A stretch of 64,000 bases of DNA from Prevotellaceae bacterium. GTDB taxonomy: Bacteria > Bacteroidota > Bacteroidia > Bacteroidales > Bacteroidaceae. A program made the position numbers and the translations under genes. The notes under the pieces are model-generated. The model was not told where the DNA came from and made no database searches. It worked only from the letters and a program-made list of their open reading frames with translations. This document shows positions 53,180 to 61,606 of the stretch, in pieces (position 1 is the stretch's first letter; every line of letters begins with the position of its first letter). The DNA lies in contig JAQXTH010000055.1 of the NCBI GenBank assembly GCA_029219385.1, forward strand, positions 19,364 to 83,363, given 5' to 3'.

Positions 53180-56169
53180 TTCTTCTTAGGCTGTTTATTG
53201 AGTCGGTAGATGATGTGGAGCATGGCATATTGTGGAGTCACGTTGTTCCACGTCTCCACCCTGCCCTGGGCATTGATGACGCGGCGCACGTTGCTGAGAT
53301 TGCCAAACAAGTCGAAGGCATCGAGCATACAGACAAGGTTGCCGTGCATGAAACGCTTCGCCACACGTGCGTTCCACACCAATTCATTGGTGTTCATCGA
53401 GGGATCGCTATATCCCCTGCGACTATACATGGTGAGATCGGTGGAGAACTGGAAATTGAGAGGCAACTCTATGCGAGCCGTCGCCCCATAGTCAAAGTCG
53501 CAGATATTGATTGTCTCAAAATCCTCGCGCCCCGAACTCGCATTCTGATAATGCACGTTGGCCTTGAGATAAAAATCTGCTTTTGAATTGGGATTATATC
53601 TGAGATATGCCGATTCGTTTATGTAAGATGACCCTACCTTTGAGCGTACAGAATAATTGGCCGTCGCTGATGAGCCTATCAAGTCAACACTATTAACATA
53701 CATATATCCCGTGTAGGTCTGATAACTCCATTTGTCCTTCTTATCTATCCGCGAGCGGTATGTGAGAGCGCAAGAGCCTTTCCAATTTCCATTTACATTG
53801 TCGGGAGTGATGGTGCGCACACCGGTAGCTCGATCATAGATATAGCCGAGAGCAACCTTGTTTCTTTCTATATCTACATTTGCCGTAACATTCAAATTGC
53901 GCTTGCGCGACAAGGGTTTATTAAAACCAAGTTTAAAGTTGTGTGTTGACGCATTGTCAAGGTCTTTGTTGCCTTTCATGATATTAAGGGGGTTGCTGTT
54001 GTCGGTCACTCCCGTGAGATACACCATTTGAGGAGCATCATGAGTGAGTTTATATTGCATATTAAAACTCCACCTCTCTGCCCAAGAACCTTTCACCGGG
54101 TGCGCCGTCAAATCAAAATACGGCTCAAAGAACACGTTATTTCTACTAAAAACTGTATCTATCACTGTTTTGCGATAATAATCAAAGCGGTTGTTCTCAA
54201 ACCTTATCTTAGGAACAAACACAAACTGTATGTTGGTGCGTTTGAAATTGTCAGTACCTGTTTTGCCATGCTGAATATCGAGCCACACCTCATGATTGTT
54301 GTCGGCTTGGGTTTGCTGAAAACTATTGCCATTGTCCAATGCAAGGAGCATTTCGTCTACCGAGGGAAGATCTCCCAATGCGTGAAGCGAATCTACTCCC
54401 CACGAGTCTAATTTGTTTAAGAGATAAAGCGAACGACTTCGCTCTTGAAACTTATATTTATAACTATATCCAACATTAATTCTGATTGACGGCTTTTTTA
54501 ATACAACAGTCTGAGGATTTGTTACACTCACGTCATAACTAAAGGCTCGGTTTTTGTTAAAGTCATATCTGTTGCGGAAATCCTCGTTGACAGGTTGAAA
54601 ATATTCAAGTTTGTAATGATCAAACAGTTTACTCCTTGATGTGACATAATCAACATTTCCTGACAGATACAAACCAATTATCTCATTGTGTAGGGCATCA
54701 AACAAGAGAGTCCAACTCGCTCCTGTGTTGAGTTGGTGAGAGCGAGCCTTGTATCTCTGCAAAGTGCGGTTGAGACCGTATGTACGCAATTCCTCCGAAG
54801 AGTTAATGTCAAGGAGTTTCTCCTTCCATTCACTGCCAAGTATTCTGTTGGCATCTTCCGACAATGTTGCACTCGCAGACAGGCTGTTGCTGTTGCTGTT
54901 GAGGTATGAAAATTTGGGTTTAAAAGACATATATGAGACCTTCAACTCGCCCAAGGGAATGTTTCGCGTATACAAGAAATTGTGATTAGTGTTGACTGAG
55001 GCAGAATATTGTTTGCTGTTATGGAACGACTTGCCAAAAGTATTTCCCCCCGAGAGAAAATTCTCCCTGTTGGTCGTGGAAGCAATGTTATTCTCAGTAT
55101 AGTTTGCAACGAGACTGCCACTAAGACGATAAGCATCTTTTTTATCATCAATGTTATAGTCAAGTCCCCCATTATGAATAGTCTTTTCCCCCACAACCTG
55201 CTGCAAAGGGTTCCAATCGCCGTTGTTACCCGGCTTGCGGTCGTCGTTGAGGTTATTCAAATTGGCAAAAAGAGACAATCGGCTATGGGGAGTGAAACGC
55301 AAGGCAAAAAGACGGGCAAGTCTCTTGTCTTTTGTCCCCATACCGGCCTCGGCATTTGCTATCCAACCTATACTATATTTCTTTTTTAATTGAATATCCA
55401 TCGACAAAGACTTCTCGTAATTGGGATCTATCTTCCTGCGTATGCTATCGTCACGTTCATAAACTTTCACGTTGTTTACCATATATGACGGCAAGTTTTC
55501 GAGAATAATCTGTCTGTCGTTGTTGAAAAAATCACGTCCGTTGAGCAACAATTCGCTCACTAATTTCCCCCTCACATATATCTCACCGCCCGGCTTCATC
55601 TCCACATCGGGCAACTGGTTTATAAGAGCATCGAGCATAGAACCCTCTGCCAAATCAAACGCATCGGCATTATAAACCAACGTGTCACCACGAACATAAA
55701 ACTTCACCTTGGTGGCTTTCACCGTGACCTCTTTCAATCTTTTGCTTTTCGGAATACGCTTGATAAAAAAAGGATCATCCAACATTATCGAACTCTCGTT
55801 CTTATAAAGTTTTTTTACTTCATAATCATTGTATGTCGTTTCATACCCCTCTTTCTCACATTTTATGATATATTTGCCGGCTTGCGTTATGGAAAATATC
55901 ACAAACGACATAGGTTTGCCTCCCTTGTCGCCTTCACCGCTAAGGTCAGAAAACAACGCCACACTGTCAACTGTCATAACAGTAAATTTCACATCATTTA
56001 CTGCCTGATATGTAATCCTGTCTACCACATATCCCCATATTCTTACTTTCTTTTGGGCATGAACAAAAGTAGACATCACAAAAAAACACAGCAGCAACAA
56101 CACCGTTTTAAATCTACCACAATGAAAAAATAACAAATACGCAAGAGACAAACTTTCTTTCATCATCAA
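53176..56169 (-). CDS. TonB-receptor-like outer-membrane beta-barrel protein, copy 1 (RiPP cluster)
   Basis: This 997-residue paralogue of the protein at 48078 has a hydrophobic signal (FKTVLLLLCFFVMSTFVHAQ), a regulatory-like beta domain (RIWGYVVDRITYQAVNDVKF), a plug-like domain (LINQLPDVEMKPGGEIYVRGKLVSELLLNGRDFF) and a long barrel ending YRLNKQPKKK. No obvious TonB box was seen. It follows precursor A after a 103-bp gap with its own promoter-like box. Several N-terminal methionines are possible starts (MMMKESLSLA). Confidence 0.85.
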   Translation of the reverse strand: MMMKESLSLAYLLFFHCGRFKTVLLLLCFFVMSTFVHAQKKVRIWGYVVDRITYQAVNDVKFTVMTVDSVALFSDLSGEGDKGGKPMSFVIFSITQAGKYIIKCEKEGYETTYNDYEVKKLYKNESSIMLDDPFFIKRIPKSKRLKEVTVKATKVKFYVRGDTLVYNADAFDLAEGSMLDALINQLPDVEMKPGGEIYVRGKLVSELLLNGRDFFNNDRQIILENLPSYMVNNVKVYERDDSIRRKIDPNYEKSLSMDIQLKKKYSIGWIANAEAGMGTKDKRLARLFALRFTPHSRLSLFANLNNLNDDRKPGNNGDWNPLQQVVGEKTIHNGGLDYNIDDKKDAYRLSGSLVANYTENNIASTTNRENFLSGGNTFGKSFHNSKQYSASVNTNHNFLYTRNIPLGELKVSYMSFKPKFSYLNSNSNSLSASATLSEDANRILGSEWKEKLLDINSSEELRTYGLNRTLQRYKARSHQLNTGASWTLLFDALHNEIIGLYLSGNVDYVTSRSKLFDHYKLEYFQPVNEDFRNRYDFNKNRAFSYDVSVTNPQTVVLKKPSIRINVGYSYKYKFQERSRSLYLLNKLDSWGVDSLHALGDLPSVDEMLLALDNGNSFQQTQADNNHEVWLDIQHGKTGTDNFKRTNIQFVFVPKIRFENNRFDYYRKTVIDTVFSRNNVFFEPYFDLTAHPVKGSWAERWSFNMQYKLTHDAPQMVYLTGVTDNSNPLNIMKGNKDLDNASTHNFKLGFNKPLSRKRNLNVTANVDIERNKVALGYIYDRATGVRTITPDNVNGNWKGSCALTYRSRIDKKDKWSYQTYTGYMYVNSVDLIGSSATANYSVRSKVGSSYINESAYLRYNPNSKADFYLKANVHYQNASSGREDFETINICDFDYGATARIELPLNFQFSTDLTMYSRRGYSDPSMNTNELVWNARVAKRFMHGNLVCMLDAFDLFGNLSNVRRVINAQGRVETWNNVTPQYAMLHIIYRLNKQPKKK
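53180..53568. repeat. 389-bp block shared by the two barrel genes, copy 1
   Basis: This is the counterpart of 48082-48470 with about five base differences. Beyond 53568 the paralogues diverge sharply. Confidence 0.9.
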
Positions 56170-56210
56170 ACAATTTTTATTCTAAAAAAATCCTATTTAT
56201 TCCTCTATTA

Positions 56211-56261
56211 CAAATGTACTCTGCCACATTAATTGCTTATGCAAAAACATGACAGAGTACA
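56211..56261 (-). promoter_or_regulatory. Promoter-like box with overlapping inverted repeat, barrel gene 1
   Basis: On the minus strand TACATTTG (56211-56218) lies about 40 bp before the start codon, with TTTG at 56242-56245. An inverted repeat TGTACTCTG (56215-56223) / CAGAGTACA (56253-56261) spans this region and could be an operator or an attenuating hairpin after precursor A. Confidence 0.5.
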
Positions 56262-56272
56262 ATTTCTTTCAT

Positions 56273-56581
56273 TTAAAAGAAGCTGAGAACCGGCACATTA
56301 GGCAGAGTTGTTTCTGTAGTCTCAGTTGGTGTTGCAGTTGTACCATTTACACATTTATTATTGTTACCACTATTACTACAATCTCCATTATTAATACATT
56401 TCTCATTAGAACAAGAACTGTTATTACAACTATTGTTTGTACACTCAGTATTTAAAGCCGCTCCAACAGAGCTTCCTTGCATACCTACAAATCCACCTCT
56501 GAGCAATCCCTCTGAGTCTTGCGACAATGGGTTACATTCTAAAACTACGTCTGATAACGACGTTCTGACAATTTTTTTCAT
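56273..56581 (-). CDS. RiPP precursor peptide A (CxNxx repeat, GG leader)
   Basis: This is a 102-residue precursor. The leader 1-30 ends in LLRGG and is almost identical in DNA to that of precursor B. Core Cys are at 47, 52, 57, 62, 68 and 76. The first four are spaced by five and all six have Asn at +2. The tail is Thr-rich (TTATPTETTETT) and ends in LSFF. It lies 29 bp after the radical SAM gene, so both are on one transcript. The conserved leader probably carries recognition and the C39 cleavage site, while the core is free to vary. Confidence 0.87.
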   Translation of the reverse strand: MKKIVRTSLSDVVLECNPLSQDSEGLLRGGFVGMQGSSVGAALNTECTNNSCNNSSCSNEKCINNGDCSNSGNNNKCVNGTTATPTETTETTLPNVPVLSFF

Positions 56582-56610
56582 GTTTGTGAAATTTTAAACA
56601 GTTAATAAAA

Positions 56611-57906
56611 TTAAAAATTACTTTGTTCATTATATATATCTTGGATTCGTTTTACCACAAAATCAAGTTTCTTTTGAGCGTCAAACCCTTTATAGCATTC
56701 ATTCTCCGCTACACGAGCCTCTAACTTATGCTGACTGCAACCACCGTGACAGATTGGGAAAATTTCACAGTCCCAACACTTCTTGTTCCCATATTTTATT
56801 GAAATACGCTTATAATATTTCTCGTTTCTCACAATTTCCCCGTTATCTAAAAGATTGCCCTCACTGTTCTCTTCATTAAAATCTCTTGCCGTACACATAT
56901 ATACCCTACCATCATAATTAACCACAATACTGTTTTGCTTGTCTGCATAACAACGGCCTATAATATTTGAAGAATGACCAACTACGAAAAAGCCCTCCGA
57001 CCTAAACGCTGCCTCCAATTTCTTAATATCATTCTCTATTTCAGCATAAGGTTTCTTGTCGTCCTGCCAAATACGATGAATGCTGATATTGCAATGTTTC
57101 TTGTCTTTATCTGAAAAAGATTTTATGTCTGAAAGAACATCATAAAAACTCTCCAACGTCTTTGCCGTAAAATTAAATCTTATACTGACAAATATATCTT
57201 TGGCCAACAACTTTTTTATGTTGTTGAGAGTAATTTTGTAAGATGACTTTTTAGGAATACTTTTCACCATGTCATGATAAAACTTATTCCCATCAAATGT
57301 TATCTGAAATCTCGGTTGCCATTCACATAAGTAATCTATTATCTCGTCAGTCAACAAAGTTGAATTGGTAGTGAAGTGTAATTTTAGCGATGTCTCTCCC
57401 GGCAAAATGTTCTTTATGCTTTCTACTAAAGGCTTTACCACATTTTCAAAACACAAAAAAGGTTCTCCTCCGAAAAATGACAACAAAACTGTTTTATAAT
57501 GTTTCTCACAAATTGATTTCTCTATAAATTTCTCTATCGAAGAAATTATTTCTTTTTTCATCAATGTCCCGGCATTGTGTTCTTCATAACAATACCAACA
57601 ACGCAAATTACAATTTAATGTCGGATTTACAGTAATTTGCAAAGTTTCACCGTCTTCATCTTCTTTCTTCCATAAATCAATCACTTCTTTTGTCTCATCT
57701 ACATCATCTTCCACAATAAAACCATGCTCCACAAGATGATTATAAAAATCCGGAGCCTTCTCAAAGATCAATTCCGGTGTCTGCTTGCTATGCTCAAATA
57801 AATTTGCCAACAACGGCTCTATCTGCATAAAATAGTCCGATCTGGAATTATAAATAAAAACCTTGTCGTTTGACGGTATAACTATGTTAAATTTACTATG
57901 TTTCAT
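56611..57906 (-). CDS. Radical SAM/SPASM peptide maturase
   Basis: This is 431 residues from the ATG at 57906; the upstream ATG at 57933 falls inside the -7 box. An N-terminal part (1 to about 75, ending HGFIVEDDVDE) resembles the peptide-binding region of rSAM maturases. The core has Cys99, Cys103 and Cys106 in NCNLRCWYC, FFGGEP, and a SPASM extension (CWDCEIFPICHGGCSQH plus the later Cys in ENECYKG) that would bind auxiliary Fe-S clusters. SPASM maturases typically form thioether or C-C links in precursor peptides. The Cys-repeat precursor A is the next gene. Confidence 0.94.
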   Translation of the reverse strand: MKHSKFNIVIPSNDKVFIYNSRSDYFMQIEPLLANLFEHSKQTPELIFEKAPDFYNHLVEHGFIVEDDVDETKEVIDLWKKEDEDGETLQITVNPTLNCNLRCWYCYEEHNAGTLMKKEIISSIEKFIEKSICEKHYKTVLLSFFGGEPFLCFENVVKPLVESIKNILPGETSLKLHFTTNSTLLTDEIIDYLCEWQPRFQITFDGNKFYHDMVKSIPKKSSYKITLNNIKKLLAKDIFVSIRFNFTAKTLESFYDVLSDIKSFSDKDKKHCNISIHRIWQDDKKPYAEIENDIKKLEAAFRSEGFFVVGHSSNIIGRCYADKQNSIVVNYDGRVYMCTARDFNEENSEGNLLDNGEIVRNEKYYKRISIKYGNKKCWDCEIFPICHGGCSQHKLEARVAENECYKGFDAQKKLDFVVKRIQDIYNEQSNF

Positions 57907-57930
57907 GACACTTATCCATTTTTTCGTTGG

Positions 57931-57962
57931 CAAATATAACAGAAATATTCTTTATACGCAAA
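57931..57962 (-). promoter_or_regulatory. Promoter of the RiPP operon
   Basis: On the minus strand TTTG (57959-57962), a 20-bp spacer and TATATTTG (57931-57938). The transcript would start near 57924, 18 nt before the chosen maturase start. Confidence 0.8.
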
Positions 57963-58011
57963 ATTTCTATCCTAAAAAAATAATTATTATCATATATATG
58001 TAAAGTATAAA

Positions 58012-58072
58012 TCATTTCTTCTTGGGCTGTTTGTTGAGACGATAGATGACGTGGAGCATGGCATATTGGGGG
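58012..58072 (-). pseudogene. 3' remnant of a third beta-barrel gene of the RiPP type
   Basis: The minus strand encodes PQYAMLHVIYRLNKQPKKK and a stop, matching the last 19 residues of both barrel proteins except V for I. The sequence upstream of it is unrelated. At the DNA level it is more diverged than the two intact copies are from each other. Confidence 0.85.
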
Positions 58073-58189
58073 ATATGCCGCTCGCTTGACACCGTAAAGA
58101 AATACAAACATTCACTCTTGCTGAAACTCGGTGTAACAAACACCCCCGAAGCAATTACCTACGCACTTTCCCACAACATCATCTACTAA
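58073..58189 (+). pseudogene. 3' remnant of a LuxR/GerE-type regulator
   Basis: In the frame from 58079 to the TAA at 58187-58189 the plus strand reads RSLDTVKKYKHSLLLKLGV, then NTPEAITYALSHNIIY. This is the recognition helix and end of a LuxR-type helix-turn-helix. No start or upstream domain remains; homology stops where the barrel remnant begins. Confidence 0.75.
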
Positions 58190-58232
58190 TCTTTTCACCC
58201 CCTTGGCTTAATACAACTCACTTGCTTTCAAG

Positions 58233-58287
58233 AAAAATGCACTATATGAGTGCATTTTTCGACAAATTATGCACTCACACAGTGCAT
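58233..58287. promoter_or_regulatory. Paired palindromic operators before ATPase 3
   Basis: AAAAATGCACT-ATATG-AGTGCATTTTT (58233-58259) and ATGCACT-CACAC-AGTGCAT (58269-58287) share the core ATGCACT-N5-AGTGCAT. Their centres are 32 bp apart, about three helical turns. The second overlaps where the -33 box should be. Confidence 0.85.
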
Positions 58288-58295
58288 TTTTGTGC

Positions 58296-58303
58296 TAACT
58301 TTG
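58296..58303 (+). promoter_or_regulatory. -7 box of ATPase 3
   Basis: TAACTTTG, 26 bp before the chosen start at 58330. It rules out the longer frame that opens at 58222. Confidence 0.7.
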
Positions 58304-58329
58304 CACCGAAAACAAAGCCAACTAACTTT

Positions 58330-59505
58330 ATGGAAAAACTCACAGAAAACTACAAAAGATTATTATCACAAACATCGACCTCTTTCCATAGATACCTATA
58401 CTACAAAGTAAACTGGAATAGTCGCATGATTGGAATTGTAGGCGCAAGAGGAGTGGGAAAAACCACAATGCTGCTTCAGCACATTAAAAATCAGTCTGAC
58501 GCAAGCCACACCCTCTATGTTAATGCAGAAGACTTCTACTTTGCTTCTCATAAACTTATAGATCTGGCAGACCAATTCTACAAAATGGGCGGCAAAATTT
58601 TATTTGTCGACGAAATACACAGATATGAAGGATGGTCAAAAGAACTGAAACTCATTTACGACTACTACCCGGAGTTGCACGTTGTCTTTTCGGGGTCTTC
58701 TGTATTAGACATCAACAAAGGCGTGAAATCAGACTTGTCGCGCAGAGCGGTCATCTACACCATGTATGGATTGTCATTCAGAGAATATCTGGAACTATTT
58801 GAGGGCATTAAATTACAAACATACACCTTAGACGAAATTCTGACACACCGGACAGAAGTCATACCCGATTTTCACCCATTGCCTTACTTCAAAAAATATC
58901 TGCGAAATGGCTATTACCCTTTTGCTCTTGAAGAAGACTATGAAAAAAAACTAACAGCCATTGTGACAAAAACACTCGAAACAGACATTCCTGAATATGC
59001 CAACATGAATGTATCGACCGGCAGAAAACTAAAAAGGCTCTTGGCTGTGATTGCCAAAAGTGTTCCTTTCAAGCCCAACATAGTAACTCTTGCCGAAGTG
59101 TTGGGCATTTCACGCAACAATGTGGCAGACTACCTGCTATTTATTGAAGAAGCCGGACTTATCATGCAACTCAGAGACCAAACAGGTGGTGTACGTTCGT
59201 TGGGCAAGGTCAACAAAGTCTATCTCGAAAACACCAACCTCATCTATGCCTTGGCAGACAACGACGGGGCAGACATCGGAAATATAAGAGAAACCTTTTT
59301 TGCAAACCAAATGCGCGTAACCGACAACCCCATCACTTCGCCTGTGTCTGACTTCTTAATCGGTGAAAGAACATTTGAAGTCGGAGGACGCAATAAAAAA
59401 CAAAAACAAATAAAAAACATCGACAATGCCTTTATAGTGAAAGACGACATCGAATATGGCTGCCTCAACGTCATTCCCCTATGGCAATTCGGAATGCTGT
59501 ATTAA
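58330..59505 (+). CDS. AAA_14-family ATPase 3
   Basis: This 391-residue P-loop ATPase is of a different subgroup from ATPases 1 and 2. Walker A is GARGVGKTT, Walker B is ILFVDEIHRYEG, and the sensor segment is HVVFSGSSVLD. A winged helix is visible (NIVTLAEVLGISRNNVADYLLFIEEAGLIMQL), and the C-terminal part has KVYLENTNLIYAL and FEVGGRNKKQKQI, as in DUF4143-type relatives. Its start is set by the promoter at 58296. Two ATGCACT palindromes sit at the promoter and suggest autoregulation through the winged helix. Cellular role is unknown. Confidence 0.88.
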   Translation: MEKLTENYKRLLSQTSTSFHRYLYYKVNWNSRMIGIVGARGVGKTTMLLQHIKNQSDASHTLYVNAEDFYFASHKLIDLADQFYKMGGKILFVDEIHRYEGWSKELKLIYDYYPELHVVFSGSSVLDINKGVKSDLSRRAVIYTMYGLSFREYLELFEGIKLQTYTLDEILTHRTEVIPDFHPLPYFKKYLRNGYYPFALEEDYEKKLTAIVTKTLETDIPEYANMNVSTGRKLKRLLAVIAKSVPFKPNIVTLAEVLGISRNNVADYLLFIEEAGLIMQLRDQTGGVRSLGKVNKVYLENTNLIYALADNDGADIGNIRETFFANQMRVTDNPITSPVSDFLIGERTFEVGGRNKKQKQIKNIDNAFIVKDDIEYGCLNVIPLWQFGMLY

Positions 59506-59596
59506 ACCCAAATCGGTTCATTAGACTTCTAATAAGAAAAGCAATAATTATAATCGCTTTCTTATTGTCGTTCTAATGAACCGATTTGGTTTTTAT
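59506..59596. terminator. Long hairpin terminator after ATPase 3
   Basis: The outer 18-bp perfect arms (59508-59525 and 59572-59589) and an inner stem (AATAAGAAAAGC with GCTTTCTTATT) end in TTTTT. It begins right at the stop codon and probably also serves the convergent transporter gene. Confidence 0.85.
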
Positions 59597-59685
59597 GCAG
59601 AATCAAAACAAAGTTCTGCAAAGCCCTTGGCCACAGTGCCATCCTTACGCATGGTGTAGGGCAATCAGACAATTCCTACAACAGG

Positions 59686-61428
59686 CTAAGCACACCATAG
59701 CAAAATCACAAGCTGGGCCGTGAGAATGCGCAAAAACATTGACAACGGATAAACCGTGGAGTAACCCACCGCCGGAGCATCGTTGCCCGCCATCTGGTTG
59801 GCAAAACCAAGCAAGGGAGGGTCGGTGTAGGTGCCGGCAATGAAGCCCATCATTGTGAAATAGTTCAACTTGAGTTTAATGCGCGACATAATGGCCATTA
59901 TAAATATAGGTATAATGGTAATCAGAAAACCTATCCACACATATTTCATGCCGTCGCCCTGAGAAAGCGTGTCCCAGAAATTGGCACCTGCCTTTATGCC
60001 CACACTCGCCAAAAAGAGATTGAGACCCAACTCTCTCACAAAGAGGTTCACACTCGTTGTGGTGTAGGAAGTGATGTGAAGCTTATATCCCTTGGCACCA
60101 ATGAAGATTGCCACAATCAGCGGACCCCCTGCCAAACCAAGTTTCACGGGGTTGGGAATGCCACTTATGGTAAACGGAATGCTGCCCAAAATCACGCCAA
60201 GCAATATGCCGATGAAAATCGGACCGATATTGGGGTGCTTTAGTCTCTTCACCGAGTTGCCCACCGCGTTGGCGGCACGCGCCACATTCTCTTCGGGACC
60301 CACCATCAAAAGGCGGTCGCCAATCTGCATGTGGAGGTTGCGGTCGGCAAAAAGATCCATGCCGGTGCGGGTGAGGCGCGTCACATTAACGCCATAAAGG
60401 CTGCTGAAATGCATCTGGCCGAAAGTCTTGCCCTCTATCTCGGGCTTGGTGACCAACACACGCTTTGAGACAACGGGTGATTCTTCTATAGACCAATCCT
60501 TTTCAACACACGACCCGAGAAAAGCTGTCACTGCCTCGGCATCGTCTTCGGCACACACCACATTGAGCAAATCACCGTCTTGCAACACGGTGTCAAACAC
60601 CGGGGTGGTCACCTCGCCATTGCGCTCCATGCGCGAGCATACGAAATTACGACCCATAAACTCGCGTATCTGACGCAGTTCCTTGCCAAATAATGCGTGG
60701 TTTTCCATGCGTATGGTCATGCGGTGGGGCTTGGCATGAGGATTGTCCTCTACCTCGCGACGTATCTGTTCCTGCTCCTTCTGCAACTTGATTTTCAAAA
60801 TGTAGCGCAACAAAATCACGGCTCCAATCATGCCCAACACTGCCAACGGATATGCACAGGCATAGGCCGAGGCAATCTCGTTGCCCTGCATGGCCGACTG
60901 CAAATCGGGATTGCGACGCATCACGTCGTTGAGCGTCTCGTTGGCAGCACCAAGACCGGGCGTGTTGGTCACGGCACCGCAAAGCACACCCACCATCATC
61001 GGCAGATTCTTCAAATCATTGGTGTCGAAAAACAAATAGTAGAGCGCAAACATCACGCCCACATTGAGCAACACTATGATGGCCGAATAAAGGTTAAGTT
61101 TCACGCCTCCCTTCTTGAAGGAAGAGAAAAATCCCGGACCCACCTGCAAGCCTATGCAATAGACAAACAAAATGAGACCGAAGTCTTGCACGAAATTCAA
61201 CACGGCCTGCGGGGCTGCATATGCCTCGGTGCCATTAAGACCGAAATATTTGTAGAGATGACCAATCAAAATGCCCGCAAAAAGCACAAAGGTCGACCCC
61301 AAAGTGACCGCTCCAAATTTAATCTTACCAAGTTTATAGCCAACGGCAATCACCAAAGCATAGAGCAACACAATGTGGCCTATGCTGGAGGAATCTGTCA
61401 ATAATTTTGAAAACCATTCCATTTGCAT
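59686..61428 (-). CDS. YidE/YbjL (AspT)-family membrane transporter with TrkA_C domains
   Basis: This 580-residue protein has two membrane blocks, each with the AspT/YidE duplication pattern (LVIAVGYKLGKIKFGAVTLGSTFVLFAGILIGH and IGPIFIGILLGVILGSIPF). They surround two cytosolic RCK_C/TrkA_C-like domains (about 205-380, for example GEVTTPVFDTVLQDGDLLNVV and YGVNVTRLTRTG). AspT itself exchanges aspartate for alanine; most relatives have no known substrate. It has its own promoter at 61464. Confidence 0.9.
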   Translation of the reverse strand: MQMEWFSKLLTDSSSIGHIVLLYALVIAVGYKLGKIKFGAVTLGSTFVLFAGILIGHLYKYFGLNGTEAYAAPQAVLNFVQDFGLILFVYCIGLQVGPGFFSSFKKGGVKLNLYSAIIVLLNVGVMFALYYLFFDTNDLKNLPMMVGVLCGAVTNTPGLGAANETLNDVMRRNPDLQSAMQGNEIASAYACAYPLAVLGMIGAVILLRYILKIKLQKEQEQIRREVEDNPHAKPHRMTIRMENHALFGKELRQIREFMGRNFVCSRMERNGEVTTPVFDTVLQDGDLLNVVCAEDDAEAVTAFLGSCVEKDWSIEESPVVSKRVLVTKPEIEGKTFGQMHFSSLYGVNVTRLTRTGMDLFADRNLHMQIGDRLLMVGPEENVARAANAVGNSVKRLKHPNIGPIFIGILLGVILGSIPFTISGIPNPVKLGLAGGPLIVAIFIGAKGYKLHITSYTTTSVNLFVRELGLNLFLASVGIKAGANFWDTLSQGDGMKYVWIGFLITIIPIFIMAIMSRIKLKLNYFTMMGFIAGTYTDPPLLGFANQMAGNDAPAVGYSTVYPLSMFLRILTAQLVILLWCA

Positions 61429-61463
61429 TATCTTAATATTTTATGTTTTCTGCTAAATCCATG

Positions 61464-61494
61464 CAAAATTACAAACATTTTTGCAAACCGCAAC
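61464..61494 (-). promoter_or_regulatory. Promoter of the YidE-type transporter gene
   Basis: On the minus strand GTTG (61491-61494), a 19-bp spacer and TAATTTTG (61464-61471), about 35 bp before the start codon. Confidence 0.65.
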
Positions 61495-61606
61495 AACATT
61501 TTTCAATTATCAAAAGCCTCGCAACACAATTCAAAATAATCCCGACACCACTCCGCGACCCTTCAAAACGTAATAATTTGAGTTCAATTTGACATAAAAA
61601 AATTTT

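Noticed and set aside
57896..58111. 71-residue minus-strand frame across the operon promoter
   Set aside because: It reads the barrel remnant in the wrong frame and covers the maturase promoter. The correct reading is a 3' remnant at 58012-58072.
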